A stretch of DNA of 64,000 bases from Brachionus plicatilis (taxonomy: Eukaryota; Rotifera; Eurotatoria; Ploima; Brachionidae): positions 1,185,537-1,249,536 of the forward strand of contig QEOQ01000508.1 in NCBI GenBank assembly GCA_010279815.1. The letters are read 5' to 3'. Positions 1 through 13,749 of the stretch are shown here, one piece after another. Below the pieces are notes generated by a model, which did not search any database, was not told the origin of the DNA, and worked only from the letters and a program-made list of their open reading frames with translations. Each line of letters opens with the position of its first letter. Within the stretch, counting starts at the first letter, position 1. Made by a program: the position numbers and the translations under genes.

Positions 1-1520
1 AAAAAAAAGAACATTTATTTGATCCAATCTACAGAAACAGACTTTTGATAATTTTGAAATTTATATAAAAATATTAAATAGCTTTTATATTTCATTCAAT
101 TTTTTTTAGTAAAATTCATAATGCAAAACTTAATCGAAAAAATGCACAATTTATAAAAAAAATAATTCATTTAAAATTTTATTTATTTAATTTAATTAAA
201 AAGCATGTGAAAAAAAGTCCCACTGAGAAATTATAAAATATATTATATATAATAAAGGATACAATAATTTAATAGACAATTAGAAATCTATTTTAAAATT
301 TTGTAAAAAAATCAGCGTTATATGAAAAATAGGTCCAGAATAGTTACGTTTAAAGCACCGACATTCAATCAAAAGAACACCGAATGCTAAAAAATTAACA
401 TATATTGATAATTTTGGTTCTTTATGGACATTTTTAAAGGCTCTTTTTAAATGACTCTAATAGACTCATATTATAAAGATTCCTGGGACTGAGCTCTAGT
501 TAAGATGGTTTCTAATTTTAAAAAAATTCGCCTTTTTTTCAAAAAAATTAGGACAAAGTTAAATTTTTGATTATATTTTATTTTTAAAATTTGATCAAAA
601 CATTTTTAAATGTGCAAATAAATTTCAATGCTTTTTTTAACAAATTTCATTCAAATTCTTTTTTAGAAATAAAGCTTAGTAATGTTAAAGAAATACAAAA
701 ATCTGTGAATGAATTTAATTACGCATTTAAAAATGTTCTGATCTAATTTGAAAAATGATATTTGATCAAATATCTACTTTGCAAAAATGATCTTTACTTT
801 ATTTTCTTAAAACAATTTAGGGACTATTCACTGGACATTTCCGAACGTCAGTATCCTTCTTTTCATCACCAAGTTAAAGATAAAAAATGACAGTGAATAG
901 CTAGTTATAAGATTGTATGATTTTTATGCAATTTTATTAAAAAAAAGATGATTTGTAAGATATGATGTTTACTGATTTCTCCTTTGTGCTGTACATTTAA
1001 TTTTTCTTAGATATAATGACGCGGTACGAAAAAATTTCATCAAATTTTTAATTGAAAAATAAATTATTAATTTTTTTCAAGTTTTTCTTCATATCAAATT
1101 GTCATATCTGTTTAAATCAAAAGAATAATTAGTAAATAATTAAAAATATAATAAAAATTTACGCTTTAAATTTAAGTTTTATTATTTGTTTCGTGTGCTA
1201 AAGATGTGTTGCAATATTGAACAAGGCAATATGTTATTTAAATGATATTTGAATACTGCTTTTATACTGAATAAAAATAATTATGAATATTTTTTGGTTG
1301 TTAATAAACATTTGAAAATTTTTTATTCAAAAATCAAGTTAGATTTATTTTTTAATTTTTAATAAATAAATTAATTTGGGTTAAAATAATAAAGAGAAAA
1401 AAATTACAAACAATTTAAATCGCAACAAAAAATTAGATTTGCAAAATTAGAAAAATTAATTTAAAGAATATGGTCTTAGAATATAATTTAGAAAATAAAG
1501 TGTTTTAAAATTGAATAACC
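1..1520. other. AT-rich non-coding stretch
   Basis: No convincing reading frame on either strand; poly-A and poly-T runs dominate. It is the 3' flank of the minus-strand gene ending at 1521, so part of it is probably 3' UTR. The only structure seen is a short inverted repeat at 822-902. Confidence 0.6.
822..902. repeat. short inverted repeat (about 11-bp arms)
   Basis: ACTATTCACTG at 823-833 is mirrored by CAGTGAATAG at 891-900, enclosing about 57 nt. It could be a very short MITE remnant or chance; no target duplication was identified. Confidence 0.4.
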
Positions 1521-3806
1521 TCAAGAAGAAAATGGATTCATTAACTTTGAAGTAAATTTATTTGCTTGAAAATTCGTAGCAGTTAATTTTAGATTTGCAA
1601 TGCCACTTGAAAATGTGGAAGTCAACGAGCTTAATCCTGCACCAAGCGGATTATCTGAATTATTCATGTTCACATTATTTTGATTGTTCATAATGTTGGG
1701 TACTTGGTTGTTCATATTGTTGGGTATTTGGTTGTTTACATTTGCGCCCAATGCTTGATTAAAAAATCCAGAGCCATTACGAGAATTAGCCACTTTTTGT
1801 TGTATTTGAGGATTTTTATCTAAAAAATTTTGTCCATTGACCACGGGCATATTGGCTGATCCGGTCATGCTCGTCGTACTTCCGTATTTTTGTTCGTAGT
1901 ATTTTTTGACTACATTTGGTGTTGATTGATTAGGATTCGAATTGACTAGATTTGGATTTGGGTTGTTTGAACTTGATATGGATGTACCGACGCCACTACT
2001 CGACGTCGAAGAGGCCGATGCGTTCTCAAAACTTTTTGTTCCTGCACCCTGGGCTTGATTGACACCAACATTGGCTCCTTGAATAGCGTGAAGCTGCTTT
2101 TCAAGCGAATAATTCTCTTGTTGAAGTGCCTGAATTTCTCGACTTTAAAAATTAATTAAAAAAATTAAATTTTTCTTCAATTTAAAGTAATTATTTGAAT
2201 TTAAAAATTATATTTTTACATAAAAAATCTAGGAGATGTAGTCTTCCCTGAAAAAAAAAAATGAACGGCCAAAACTTTCTCCTTTTTGCAGATGACTTGG
2301 TCACTTTTTTTTAATATTCAAAAAGAAATGAAGCCTTAAAAATACTATAAACAATAACATTAGCAAACTAAAAAAATGGCTTTGCAAATGAAAGAGGTAA
2401 ATTTCGGTTGAAAAGTAATGCTACATGATCTTTTCCAAAAATTTATAAGAAAAACAACATTTGTCTTAAAATTTATAGAAAAATTCTTAACTAACAAAGT
2501 AAAATTTGTGGGAATTACTTTTGACTCGATGCTAACCGTTTCTTCTATGACAGATGAAATAAAAGAACACTGTAAATCTAGACTTAACTTAATAAAATAC
2601 CTTTCAAATAAAAAGCAGGTACTAAATTCTATAACATTAGCTAATATCCATAAATCTTTAAAAAGGTATTTTTAAGATTAATCATTTCCCGGTCTTAATT
2701 CGTTTTCAGAAGTCAACTTGAAAGAAATACACCAGTTCGATTTATTCTTTAACTAAAATATGATACTCCATCCAATGTTATACACAATGAAGCTCAAAAT
2801 AAACTAAGACTTCTAACAGTCTCAGAAAGACAATTTGAATTAAGCCAAAGATACGTAAGGGTAGCACTGAGCCATTTTTTTCAACTATTAGTTCGACTGG
2901 TAAATAAATAAATAAATTCTTTGTATTAAGATAATATTTAATAACACCCAATTTTTTAAATATATTCATTCAAATCCACCAAATAGTGTAATTCCTTTTG
3001 AACTTTTCCTGCATTTCTAAAAAAGATGTCGAAAATTTATTAGAAGCAGTTGAAGCACATATTCCACATAACATCAAGCTAAGTCTTCGAATTTACTTAG
3101 GTCTGCAAATCGAGAATATCTCAAAAAATATTGTCAATACTATTCAAAAAAAGTTAAAAAAGTGTATTTCTTTTTTTGTTCACCTAATCCTATTTTGGTT
3201 CACCTTTTCGTTAACAAAAAAATTAGGCGAACTAAAAGCTCACAAAACCCGAGAACCCATAATAGTTCCCATAATAGCTAAACTATGGTTCACCTAACCG
3301 ACTAGACCCAATAAATACAGGGAAAGTTTCGAGCCTAGATTTGTCGAGTACCCGACTACTTTGTGTAATTGCTTCCTTACAACTTCTTCTTTTATTTTAA
3401 ACCCTTAAATATTTATACCGACATCTTCAACCTGTCACTCTTTATTTCAATTTATTTATTTTAATTTTTAGTCATCTTTTACTTTATATATTTTGCTTTA
3501 CTTTTTTTAATTTTTAATCTGAAGGAGCTTAAATTTTCGAAAATTAAATTAAAAAAAAATATTAATAACTATGATTATTCCTTTTTTCTGAAAACTATAT
3601 CTCTAACATTTTAAAGTAAAACCACGCAAAAATATAGGGTCAAATCATCATTGTAATTTATTAACTTACTGCATTTGTAACTTTTGCTTCCTTATAATGT
3701 CGTCTAAATGGCTATATTCGGGTTGATGTAACAAATGACTGTAGTACAGCTCCATTTCAATGGTTATGCAACCTTCATGATCTAAATATCCACTATTTTC
3801 AGCCAT
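1521..3806 (-). CDS. Uncharacterised coiled-coil / Asn-rich protein, two exons
   Basis: Exons 3806-3670 and 2142-1521 join (codon CA|T) into a 252-residue frame. The start is the first ATG in the upstream exon, whose donor reads GTAAGTT; the acceptor is TTTTAAAG. Residues 1-45 are compact and acidic (EIEMELYYSH-like composition). Residues about 40-65 (IIRKQKLQM...REIQALQQENYSLEKQL) have leucine heptads of a short coiled coil. The remainder is low complexity: Ser/Ala-rich, then repeated NNQxPN blocks, and it ends in NPFSS. I do not recognise the family. A helix followed by an Asn/Gln-rich tail would suit a protein-interaction or RNA-granule partner, but that is inference. The 1.5-kb intron holds LINE debris. 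Confidence 0.7.
2255..3170 (+). pseudogene. Dead non-LTR retrotransposon (LINE) fragment in the intron
   Basis: The plus strand reads NGQNFLLFADDLV near 2262-2302, the catalytic FADD box of a LINE reverse transcriptase. Further on comes VKFVGITFDSMLTV (about 2500-2540), then KSRLNLIKYLSNKK, the usual post-catalytic LFLGIxxD and RLNLLKYLS blocks. Frame changes follow, then NEAQNKLRLLTVSERQFELS near 2790-2850, matching the LINE C-terminal part. A coding-like block at 2998-3170 may belong to the same element. Frameshifts and stops make it non-functional. It lies antisense to the host gene, inside its intron. Confidence 0.75.
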
Positions 3807-3896
3807 TATCTTTTTAAAATTAATTTAATTAGAACTTTTCGGAATAAATTTAAAAGAAACAACACGAAAAAAAATTAAGTTAAATTTTTTTAATTT

Positions 3897-4113
3897 CATC
3901 TAATTAAACATCAAAAAAAGAATTCTTATTTTATTAATTCTTTTTTTCATGTTTTCTCGAAAAAAAAAATTTTTTAAAATTTTTCTAACCTAAGTTTAAG
4001 AAGAATAAAAAATCAATTTTCTAATTCTATCTAATTAAACATCAAAAGAAAAATTAAATTTTTTTTTAAATTTTATTTCATGTTTTTTCTAATAAAAGTT
4101 TAAGAAGAAGAAT
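3897..4113. repeat. Imperfect tandem duplication (about 120-nt unit)
   Basis: Two copies share, in order, ATCTAATTAAACATCAAAA, TTTCATGTTTT and AAGTTTAAGAAGAA (about 3897-4012 and 4026-4113). They lie between the start of the upstream minus-strand gene and the 3' end of the next. Confidence 0.55.
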
Positions 4114-4210
4114 ATAATTTTTTTAAATTTTTAGATTTTTTGTGCAATTTTTCATAAAATTTTTATTTTTATTTTTAATTTTAGCAACTAAACAATTTGG
4201 AAGATTTTTT

Positions 4211-4216
4211 TTTATT
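4211..4216 (-). terminator. Polyadenylation signal AATAAA
   Basis: TTTATT on the plus strand is AATAAA on the coding strand, about 60 nt past the stop codon at 4276. Confidence 0.4.
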
Positions 4217-4275
4217 TTCTGAAATATTGCACAAAAAATCTAAAATTATGAAAATGCAAAAATGTAAAATTATTT

Positions 4276-5415
4276 TCATTTTGGCTTTTTTTTTCCGGTT
4301 CCATTAGAAATGTTTACCTCATTGACATCAATAGTAGTTGTAATTTCGAGTCCGTCATCAGACTCGCGTTTATAATAATACTTAATAACAGGCTTCTTGA
4401 AAACATAGACTGCCGAATTTTGATTTCTGACCAAAATATTAAAAGACATAACTCTAACATAACCACTGGGTATATTATTAATATCGGTATAGAAAAGCCT
4501 AAGGATAAAACAATTATCTTCAATGCAGGACTCCATCATCCACGCTTGTCTGTCCCGGTCATAGAAATGAACGGGCTGTGGCTGCGGTAAAAACGGGTAC
4601 AGAAAAATGGGAAAAACACTATTTATTTTTAACAGGTCTATTCTGATGACAAATTTTCCGGTTATTTGCAAGAGTTCTTTTATCTTATCCATTCGATATG
4701 AATTAGAAGCGCCGTTTATGTCCGAGTACTGTTCGATGACGCCCGAGTCGTGCACAAAGCCGCCGTTGATAAACTTGTAGCGGTAGCTGATTCGACACAA
4801 ATGATCAAGTGACGACAAGCGACATAGGTAAAATTTTAAACATGCAATGCTTCCCATGGAGTCAAGTTTTGGCTGAATGCACATGTTCCATTCGTAATTG
4901 CCAAAGGAGAAGGTGCCACTGGTGTATTTGAGCTCGGATGAATTTCGAATGTAGGTGGGTGTAGGCGGTATCTGGGCGTCATAGGTGAATGCGGTATTTA
5001 CATTTTTTATTTCCAGCTCGCATTGAATGTTGCCTCGCTCGTCCATGAAGTCGAGTGTGCACAAGGCTTCGATGGACACGAAGCTTTTTCGACCGTGCGA
5101 CGCATTTTCGAACGTGAACTTGGTGCTTTTCTCGGTGAACGCTTCGTTTCTGGTAAAGTGTTCCCGGTTTATCAAAGTGATGCCGTAGTCGGCAGTCACC
5201 GTCATGCCCTCATGGACACTTTTCAAAGTCAAGAATGTGTTCAAGTGTCCGCTGTTTTTGTGGAACGACAGCGACCATTTTTGGTTGGACGAAGTAAAGT
5301 CACGTGACTTCAACTCGGTGTCCATGTCGAGTATAAAGTTGCTGGGTATCATAAAAGTGAACACTTCTGATCTCGACCTGTCATCGGTGTACAGAAATCT
5401 GAACAATTGGGCCAT
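4276..5415 (-). CDS. Hypothetical protein, possibly tandem MATH/TRAF-like
   Basis: An intron-free 379-residue frame beginning MAQLFRFLYTDD. The frame is open to an upstream ATG at 5595 (60 more residues), but base composition becomes strongly AT-rich just upstream of 5415, so I take the inner ATG as the start. There is no signal peptide or membrane helix. Two similar beta-rich segments are visible: residues about 30-150 (NFILD, W-S-LSFHKN, SLxA/VSIEAL) and about 180-300 (GTFSFGNYEWNMCIQPK, ISYRYKFINGG). The F-x-W-x-L pattern followed by a late 'L.N....F' strand recalls MATH (TRAF-C) beta sandwiches. This is weak evidence. The C-terminus is basic (GKKKPK). It could equally be a novel beta-sandwich family. 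Confidence 0.7.
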   Translation of the reverse strand: MAQLFRFLYTDDRSRSEVFTFMIPSNFILDMDTELKSRDFTSSNQKWSLSFHKNSGHLNTFLTLKSVHEGMTVTADYGITLINREHFTRNEAFTEKSTKFTFENASHGRKSFVSIEALCTLDFMDERGNIQCELEIKNVNTAFTYDAQIPPTPTYIRNSSELKYTSGTFSFGNYEWNMCIQPKLDSMGSIACLKFYLCRLSSLDHLCRISYRYKFINGGFVHDSGVIEQYSDINGASNSYRMDKIKELLQITGKFVIRIDLLKINSVFPIFLYPFLPQPQPVHFYDRDRQAWMMESCIEDNCFILRLFYTDINNIPSGYVRVMSFNILVRNQNSAVYVFKKPVIKYYYKRESDDGLEITTTIDVNEVNISNGTGKKKPK

Positions 5416-8400
5416 TTTGTAAAAAATTGATACTATCTTAGGTGGTGTATTGATTTTCAATTGGAATAATTTTTCATTATAATTCAACTTGATTAAACTT
5501 GACAAATTAAATTTTAGATTTACTTGGTAATTTTGACTTTTGTTATCGACGATCACGGATTTGTTTAGGAAATAATAAAATAAATTCACAAACATCTTAT
5601 GCTGGCTCTATTGCAGTTTGCAATTATGGTTCTATTTTTATTAGCATTAATAAAAATAATCGATAACTTTGATTCATTCGGGCTAGTTTCTCTCATTTCC
5701 TTAATCTACAAAAAACAAAAACAAATTTTATTAGCTTTCAGGTGCTCCATTTGAAAAATTAAATAATTATTTTAAGTGATAATTTAAGTGATTAATAGCA
5801 GTTTAATTCATTTATTTTTTTTTTAAAATTATTTGTAGGCGTTTACTAATTAACTATTGATGACATTTTTAATGGATACGATTGAAGAAAGAAAAATTTC
5901 CGACGGCATAACTTTACATTTAATGATTGATTTTAAATTGTGCCTCGAAAATTTCCGTTTTGTTTAATTTATTTAGATTTATAATAAATGAATAACTTGG
6001 TTTCCGAGCTTTTTTTTTCTATCAAAAAAGGCTTTTAATTCTTAAATTTTTTTAGATTCTAAACTAACTCAAAAAAAACTAGCTTTAAATAAATCAATAA
6101 ATCAAGATACAAGGAAACAATTAATAATAGGAAATAAGTGACTAGAGTTTTCATTTCGAGGAAATTAATTGCTATTTTACTTCAAATTTTAAGTAGATTA
6201 CTTAGAATTTTGAATCTTCACTTTCAAAATAATAAAACAAAAGTCGACTTCATACACAGCTTGGTACAGAAAATTATTTTTTGGATTTATATTGTGGATT
6301 TTTTTTCTAAGACTTATGATATTTTGTAGCAGTCTATTAATTTTTCAATCTAAATCCAACTATAAAAATAACAATCACCAACAAGACTTCTAAAGTGATT
6401 TAGAGAGATTAAATGTTTGAAGTGTTTTATCGTCTTTCCAAAATCATATTTTCAAATTCATACTCTTCAAAAGAATTAAAATTAAAATTTAAGTTAAATG
6501 GTGATTAAAAACTTTTGAAAATTTTGGTTTAATAAAAAAATAAAATATTTTTGCGTTTCTATTTTTGACATTTTTATGCTTATTTTGATTGAGTAAATGG
6601 GTTCACTTGACTCCAAATGAGTTAAGAACTAAGCTTTTCAAGTGAATTGAATTTTTAATTTTAATAAAAGAAATAAATTGATGTTTTACTTCAAATCTTA
6701 AATCAATTACGATTAAGATTAAAAATCATCATTGTTATATGTTTTTGTCGACTTATAGAATAACATCATTAAAGTCCGACCATTTTGCAAGGCTTGTCTT
6801 AAACATGGAAAAAAAATTAGATATTCCGATCTATTACACTTTCTAATAGACAACCTTTTTATTTATGTAGGAAGTTAGAATTTTGGTAATTTGTCAAACA
6901 AATTGTTTCAGATCAATCAGGACACTAATCCTAATGCATTGTTCTGAAATTTTCAATAAAGATTATCAATAATTTCATATGCGCCTTTTTTTCTCGTCTA
7001 TTTTCAACACTCATTCATGAATATAAAATTTAAAACTTAATTGCTTAAAACTTCCTTAATTCACTAAGAAATTAAATCGATTAGCAGAATTTTATTAAAT
7101 TTGGCATGGTTTAAAAAAATAGGTTTAAATTTTTTTTTCCACAATTAAGCTAATTAAAAGGCTCGAATTAAAATTTTTTTGAATGATGTAAAATAATTTT
7201 AATACAAAATTTTTATCATGAAATTATAATAAAAGCAATGAATATTTAATGTGCTCATATAAATTTATCTCCAAAATTGTTCCAATAAACTTATTATATT
7301 TTTCCTATTAATTTATTTGATTTTTGTGCAACTATTGTGACAATCATGACTACAATTTGTACGACGATAATGCCGATTTATTAATTCTAGATGAATAACT
7401 AAATTTTGGTAAAATATAAAATCAATATTAGGACCTAGTTCAAATATGGCATGCTAAAAATCCATAACTCTGGCATGATGTTCATATTTGCGAAAAAAAA
7501 TAAATTAAAAAAAATAATTTGACAATATTAACCTACTGTTGAATTGAATATATTTAAGCACGAATTGATTCCGAAATTTTTGTGCCTTCCCTTTATTCAT
7601 ACAATCTGATAAATCTATTTTTCCAGTTATTGAATTTAGGAAATAATTTTGAAAATAAATCTTTGTTTTTTTTACTTGGTGTAATTAGCGTATACACACG
7701 ATGCTCATGTGTGTGATTACTTCTAAATTTAAAATCTAATAACAGAGAACAATCAGCAAATTTTCACCCTTTTTCTCCATCTTAATTTTTTGATTTTGAT
7801 TAAACTTGGAATTTAAACTAAATATTAGCAATATAATAAAAATCAATAAAATTTTATTTCTTTGCTTTGTTTTGTTATTCATTTCTCCTAGCTGGTAAGA
7901 TTAAAAAATTAATTATCACGATATTTGGTAAGAATACTAGGCTGGCGAATTGAAATAGTGCCAATCTTGCCAAAACAAATATTGACAGCGTTTAAAACAA
8001 GCACACAAATAAAATTTATTGAGCAATCTCAAAGATACCATTTTCCTCACTGACATTTAATAAGACTTCTCCAGGGTAAAAAATTGAACAAAAATTAAAA
8101 TTAAAATTTGATTCCTAAATCAATGCCAAAAATTAAACAAGTTGATCAAATTTCTTGTTTGCCGCCTTGGAAATTCACTTTTTGATACTTACACTCGAGA
8201 ATTATACCAAAATGGAATTTAAAAAAAATGAGCATTTTTTTTGACTCGCGAGACTTTGATAATCATAGTTTTGAATTTCTCACAATTAATTTTGGCTGAA
8301 ATTTAAGAACCCCATTTCCTAAATCCGTGGTATTTCCTGAAAAATAAAAACGGAAATGATCATCATGTACAACTTTAATAGCAAATATGTTATTAATATA

Positions 8401-11400
8401 AAAATACCCAACATAGATCTCTAGATTGTATTGAATTGAAATTCTTATAAAGTTACACCGCATCGAAACTTATTTATTATTGCAAACGGTACATTCATTT
8501 TAATCTATTAACATAATTGAATTTATTTTTGACAACATTTGGAGAAAAAAAATTAAATTAGTTTATAAAAAATAAAAATAACCAAGCCTAATTAAAAATA
8601 TTGCTGAACAAAATGAAAAAAAAAATGTTTAATGCGATTAAATTTTATCTTAATTCAATCTTCCAGAAGGATTATAAAAAAAATATTGAAAACAATGAAA
8701 TTTATATATAAAGCAGGTTTTTCCAGTATTTAAAATAACTGAAAAGCCGAAAAAAAATTTAATTAGAAGTCTCTAAAGGCAGGATTATTTTAAAATGACG
8801 ATAATAGACATTGATAGAACTGATCTTGAATTCAGATAATGGTGACGGAAGAAGTTTTTAAAAAAAAAAATTAGATAAATTTTCCAATCAGTTAAATTCG
8901 AATTTGCTTATTTAAGATATTGATACAGATGCCTTAAAAAAAATTTTTATTTGAAAAATTTCAATCAGAATCGGCAAAAAGTTCGTCAGAATCACGAGGA
9001 AGAGAATAAGAGCTGAGAAAATAGAGAGACACATAACAAAATAGAAACAAAAATGAAAAAATATGTATTTATTATGAATCAACAGCATAAAGAATTTCCA
9101 ATTTATTTTAGTGAATGGGAAACTCTAATATTGATTTTTTCCAACCAAATTTATTTTTTCTATTTCAATTTCAGCTTATATTTCAAATTTTGAAGTTAAT
9201 AATTTTTTTTCTGGTAGCAATTTCTACAAATTAGATTTTATGTGAGTGAATTTTGAAAAATTAAAAACAACAAAAGTGAATTTTTAAGATCAACTTTTAC
9301 AAAATTATCCGAATTTTCTTTATTGTTTAGAAATTTATTATTAAAATTAAACTCTTGAGTATTCTCAAATCGAACACTCTCAGATTCTTAGATATGATCG
9401 GATGTTTTTACCTTAATTGAAAAATTTCCAGGCCGTAAGAACGGAATTTACGAAAATGAATTTTTATTCTTCAACAATTTGATTAAAAATTACATAACTA
9501 CCAATTTCATCTAAAAAGCCTAGAAAATTATTATCATGTCAAAAATGCGCATGTGATTATTTTTTGGACAATTTTAATCTGGTTTTATCTTTTATACACG
9601 ACTAAAAATTATTTGAATTTTGGGTATTCGACTTAGACAATTAATCATTAGTATGAAATTTTGGGATAATAAAATCAAACTGAAGTCTTGATATTTAGAT
9701 AGTGTTTCGATCTGTCTCAAGACAGTTTGTTATTTTAAAGATTAATTATTTATTAATAGAATTTAACAAATTATAAACTCAAGTTTACATTTGAGCTTCG
9801 TAATAAGCGATGCTGAATTAGATTAGTTTCAGAACTTTTCAAGAAAACTAACATTATTAATTTAAATAATTAATATTAATAAACTAAAGAGATTTTTTGA
9901 GTAAAAAAGACTAGAAAAATATTATATCGGATAGCAACTAAATTCTCTTTAAAAAAATCTAAAATTTTCAAAAAAACAAATTTGTTAGACATTAATAAAT
10001 TGATAATTTAAAATCAACGCCGGAATAACATCAATGAGTCTTGAACAAATTTAAAATTACGATTTCGTCATTGCTTTAAGGGCTTAACAAAACAAAAATG
10101 TTTGCTGACTTGGAGTAGATTTATAAGCTCATATTTTAAGTATTTGAAGGCGTTGTGATAAATCAAAAATTTCAAATTTTGACATGTAAAAAAATCTATA
10201 ACTATTAGATAAAAACTTAATCCTTAAATATTTTCATCTAATTAGCCTTGACAAAAATTATTTGAAATTTTTAGTTCATTCATTTTAATCAATATTTTTT
10301 CTCATTTTCCCAAATCTGTTTTAATAAAAATTAAATTATTCATACCAAATAAAATGTTAGCAATATAAGAATAAATCTGAAAAAAAATTCAAGCTAATTT
10401 TCAATTAGTATCACTTCAACTCCATGATAAAAAATAATTGGAAGTGAATTGATGAAATGTCTGATTGAAAACAAACTGATTAATAATAAACTGCATGAAT
10501 TCGTAAGGCTTAAATTATGCACCACGAACCACTTCGAGTTCCTAGAAAATCTTACCTTTGAGCTTGACAGAAGAGAAAAAATAAATATCTTTCAAACTAG
10601 CTAAATTAAATTTAGTTTGTTTGGATTTTTTTAAAATCAAATAAAAGATCTTAAAAATTTAATTTAAAATAGGCAAATTTTGATTACAAAAAATTGCAGT
10701 TAATATTCAAATATTACTGTCAAGGCTTCATTTATTAAATGATGTTCATAATTAGTTTCAAACACTTAATATTTGGGTCCAGAAAAAAATGAAAATAAAT
10801 GATTCGTAGATCATTCAAAATTTTGAAATTCTCAGAATTATTGAAAAGATTTTAAAATTTAAATTTATTAAGCCTCATTCTAAATTGAGAAAAATTGAGA
10901 GGTAAGAGACTAGCAAATTGTAAGAAAGATGAGAAGAGAAAATGTAATATAATATTTTAGAAATATAGAAAAAATTAAATTCTAGATCGATTCCACAAGT
11001 CAAATTTCCAACTATACGCTAGAGCTGTCTTACTAAAGGACAAAATTATTTATTCCACGAATGACATCATTTATGTTTGGGATAAAACATAAGAAAAATA
11101 TTTAATTTTTTAAAAAATATTACGAAAATTCATTTGAATCAATTAAAATAATTAACAAAAATTTAAACTAAATTTGTGCATTAAGCTTTTTTTACATTAA
11201 TTTTTACATTTAAAATTTAAGTAAAAAAAATGGCGTTATTCTAATTTTTAAAAGAATTAAACATGTCATTGCTTGAATATTTATTGTTTTTTTAGACCTC
11301 AAAAAAATATTTTATTTCTTAAGTGTGAGTATTGACTGTTAAAGGGTCGCTTCGAGTTTCTAAGATTAATAATAAAGTAGTTAACACTAGAAAGCCTGTT

Positions 11401-13749
11401 ATTTTTAGACCAATTTATTAAAATTTATTAAAAAAATTAATCTCAATGTCTTTTGATCGCAAGAACCCAAGCATTTTTTTAAAATAAAGCTTATAAAAAT
11501 TTTTGATAATTTTCTACTAGTGATAAGTCTGAATTAAAGAATGAAATAATCATTAAATTAAGAACCAATTTCATTTCTTAAATTTACAATCAAAAATTCT
11601 TCTCAAATTCCCTAATCTATTTAGATGAAAAGATATAATTCATAATAGAAAAAAAAATTCAAGTCATAATACTGTAGGTTCAAAAAATTTGAGTTGATTG
11701 CTAGTTAATATCTCTTCAAATCTATGATAGATTTTAAGGAATCTTTTCTGAGAATTCTATGACGTTCTTGGGAAACAATTTAAGAAATTATTCGATTATT
11801 TATTGAAACAGAAATTTTTAACAAAAAATCAATCGGTCTTGATTGAATCTGATTTTTAATGAAAAAAATTCGTGCCAAGGTTAAAGGTACGTATGAAATA
11901 ACTAAATATTAAAAGAAATAATTAAATTTAAGGAAAATCACTAATTAATTTCATGCAGATAAAATTTTGTTTGTGAAAAATATTCTGAATAATCAAAAAC
12001 ATGACTTTTTTAAATTCATATTTTTGGAATAATAATACAGCTACCAAATAATATTCATTCATATTTTTTTAAATTACAGTAAAAATTAAATATTTGTAAA
12101 TTTATACTGAAAATTTCTTCGTAATCGATCGAGACCTAACTTTTAGTTCTATTTTTATAAACGTAATTATACGCCATTTATAACTGGATAAATTAATTTT
12201 GAAATGACCATAAGTTAATCATCAGATTCAAAATTTCACTAGAATAAATTTTTCCAAAAAGTTATGAGAAATTTTACTATAAAAAGAGGATGAAATAAAT
12301 CAATGTAATCAAGTTTTATTATCGTGATAAAACTTTGTACTATGTATTTTTAAAAAACATGTTACTCTTTTTGTAATGTTTGTTGATATCCATTTAACAT
12401 AGGTATTTTTAAAAATATAATAGACGAGGATAATGAGAATCGAGCGATTTTCTAAATTTCACATTAAAAATATTTAGGATAGTTAAAAGAAACATCAGTA
12501 CTAGACTTTTGAAAATTCTTTAAATGAATTCATTAAAATTCAATTTGATTTTTAATGTGGCGATTCGATAAATATTCGATCATTTTTTTAGCATAACAAT
12601 ATATTACGAAATTTTTTTTAATTATTTAAAAACTTCTTTTTTCTTAAAACTTGTGTGTAAATAAGTAAAACCTTAGCATTAGGTATTGGTTCATTAGATT
12701 TATGGTAAGTAAAATTTTGCATTTTTTTGTAAATCATGTTGATAAAATTTTGATAAAAGTGATTTTAAGGAAAAATTAAATCTTTTGAAATAGCCAAAAA
12801 AAGAACATATTAAATGTTTAATTAGATTTTTGTTTTACCATTTTTAGACAAACCACAAGCTGTTCTTGAAACATCTTTTTTCTTTGTTTAAGATAAAACT
12901 ACTTAACAATTCTACTGATTTAATGAAAAAAACTCTTAAATTTGAGTAACTTAAGTAGTTTATGAAAAAAATGCCAATCCAAAATATCATTAAATAGTCG
13001 GTATTATAGCTACTTTAATAAATAATAAGCTTTCTCAATTTAATTATCAGAATTTTTTAACAAAAAAATATAAATTTAAAAATACATGAAATTTTTTTTA
13101 AGACAAAACTAGAATATAATGCTAATCATTAGTAAAAGAAAATAATTAAAACATAAGTTGTTGTCGATCAATTAACACGACTATAGAAAGAAAATAAAAT
13201 TTTTTATTTGACTTCATTAAATAATTAAAAAAATACTCAATCAGAAACAAATAAAAACAATATGTTTTGATGTATTTAATGTTATTTTTTTGTTACATTT
13301 GAATATATCACATAATTCATTAAACGAAACTTTTATATCGCAAAATAAATAAATTTTTAAATAAAGTTTATTCAAACGAATTAGACTTTTTAGTAATCAT
13401 TAATAAGTATTTAACCCTTAAGATGAAATAATATGGAATTTTTCGAAATTCTTGATTATGGTTAGTTTCATCTTAATTAATAGAAGCAATCACTGATTTT
13501 ACGATTCTAAATACTCAAGATATAACAAGTTATAATTTTCCAATTGAGACATGCATATCTTTGACTACTCCTAAATCACAACTAAGGAAACTTAAATAAA
13601 CATATAATGTAAAATAATTTTATGCCGTTCGATTCATTAATTTAGAAAATAATTTTTCTAATATTTTAATTTTAATTTTTAGTTCAACACCAAAATCTAG
13701 AGTTTTTTTGACACATTATTAGATTTTTGCTTTGAATTATTTATAAAAA
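5416..13749. other. 8.3-kb gene desert
   Basis: Extremely AT-rich sequence with only short random frames. I saw no splice-joined coding series, RNA gene or clear transposon boundary. The longest minus-strand frame (8263-8463, 66 codons) has AT-driven composition and is not called. Confidence 0.6.

Noticed and set aside
2998..3297. Independent 99-codon gene inside the first intron
   Set aside because: It lies next to LINE blocks and degrades into repeats; more likely transposon debris.
5023..5422. Plus-strand frames of 94 and 72 codons opposite the minus-strand gene at 4276-5415
   Set aside because: Mirror frames of a GC-richer coding region; they lack family features and their composition follows the opposite strand.
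6138..6329. 63-codon plus-strand frame
   Set aside because: Ile/Leu/Phe-rich AT noise; no start context or neighbours.
8263..8463. 66-codon minus-strand frame in the desert
   Set aside because: AT-driven composition, no splice partners, no recognisable motif.
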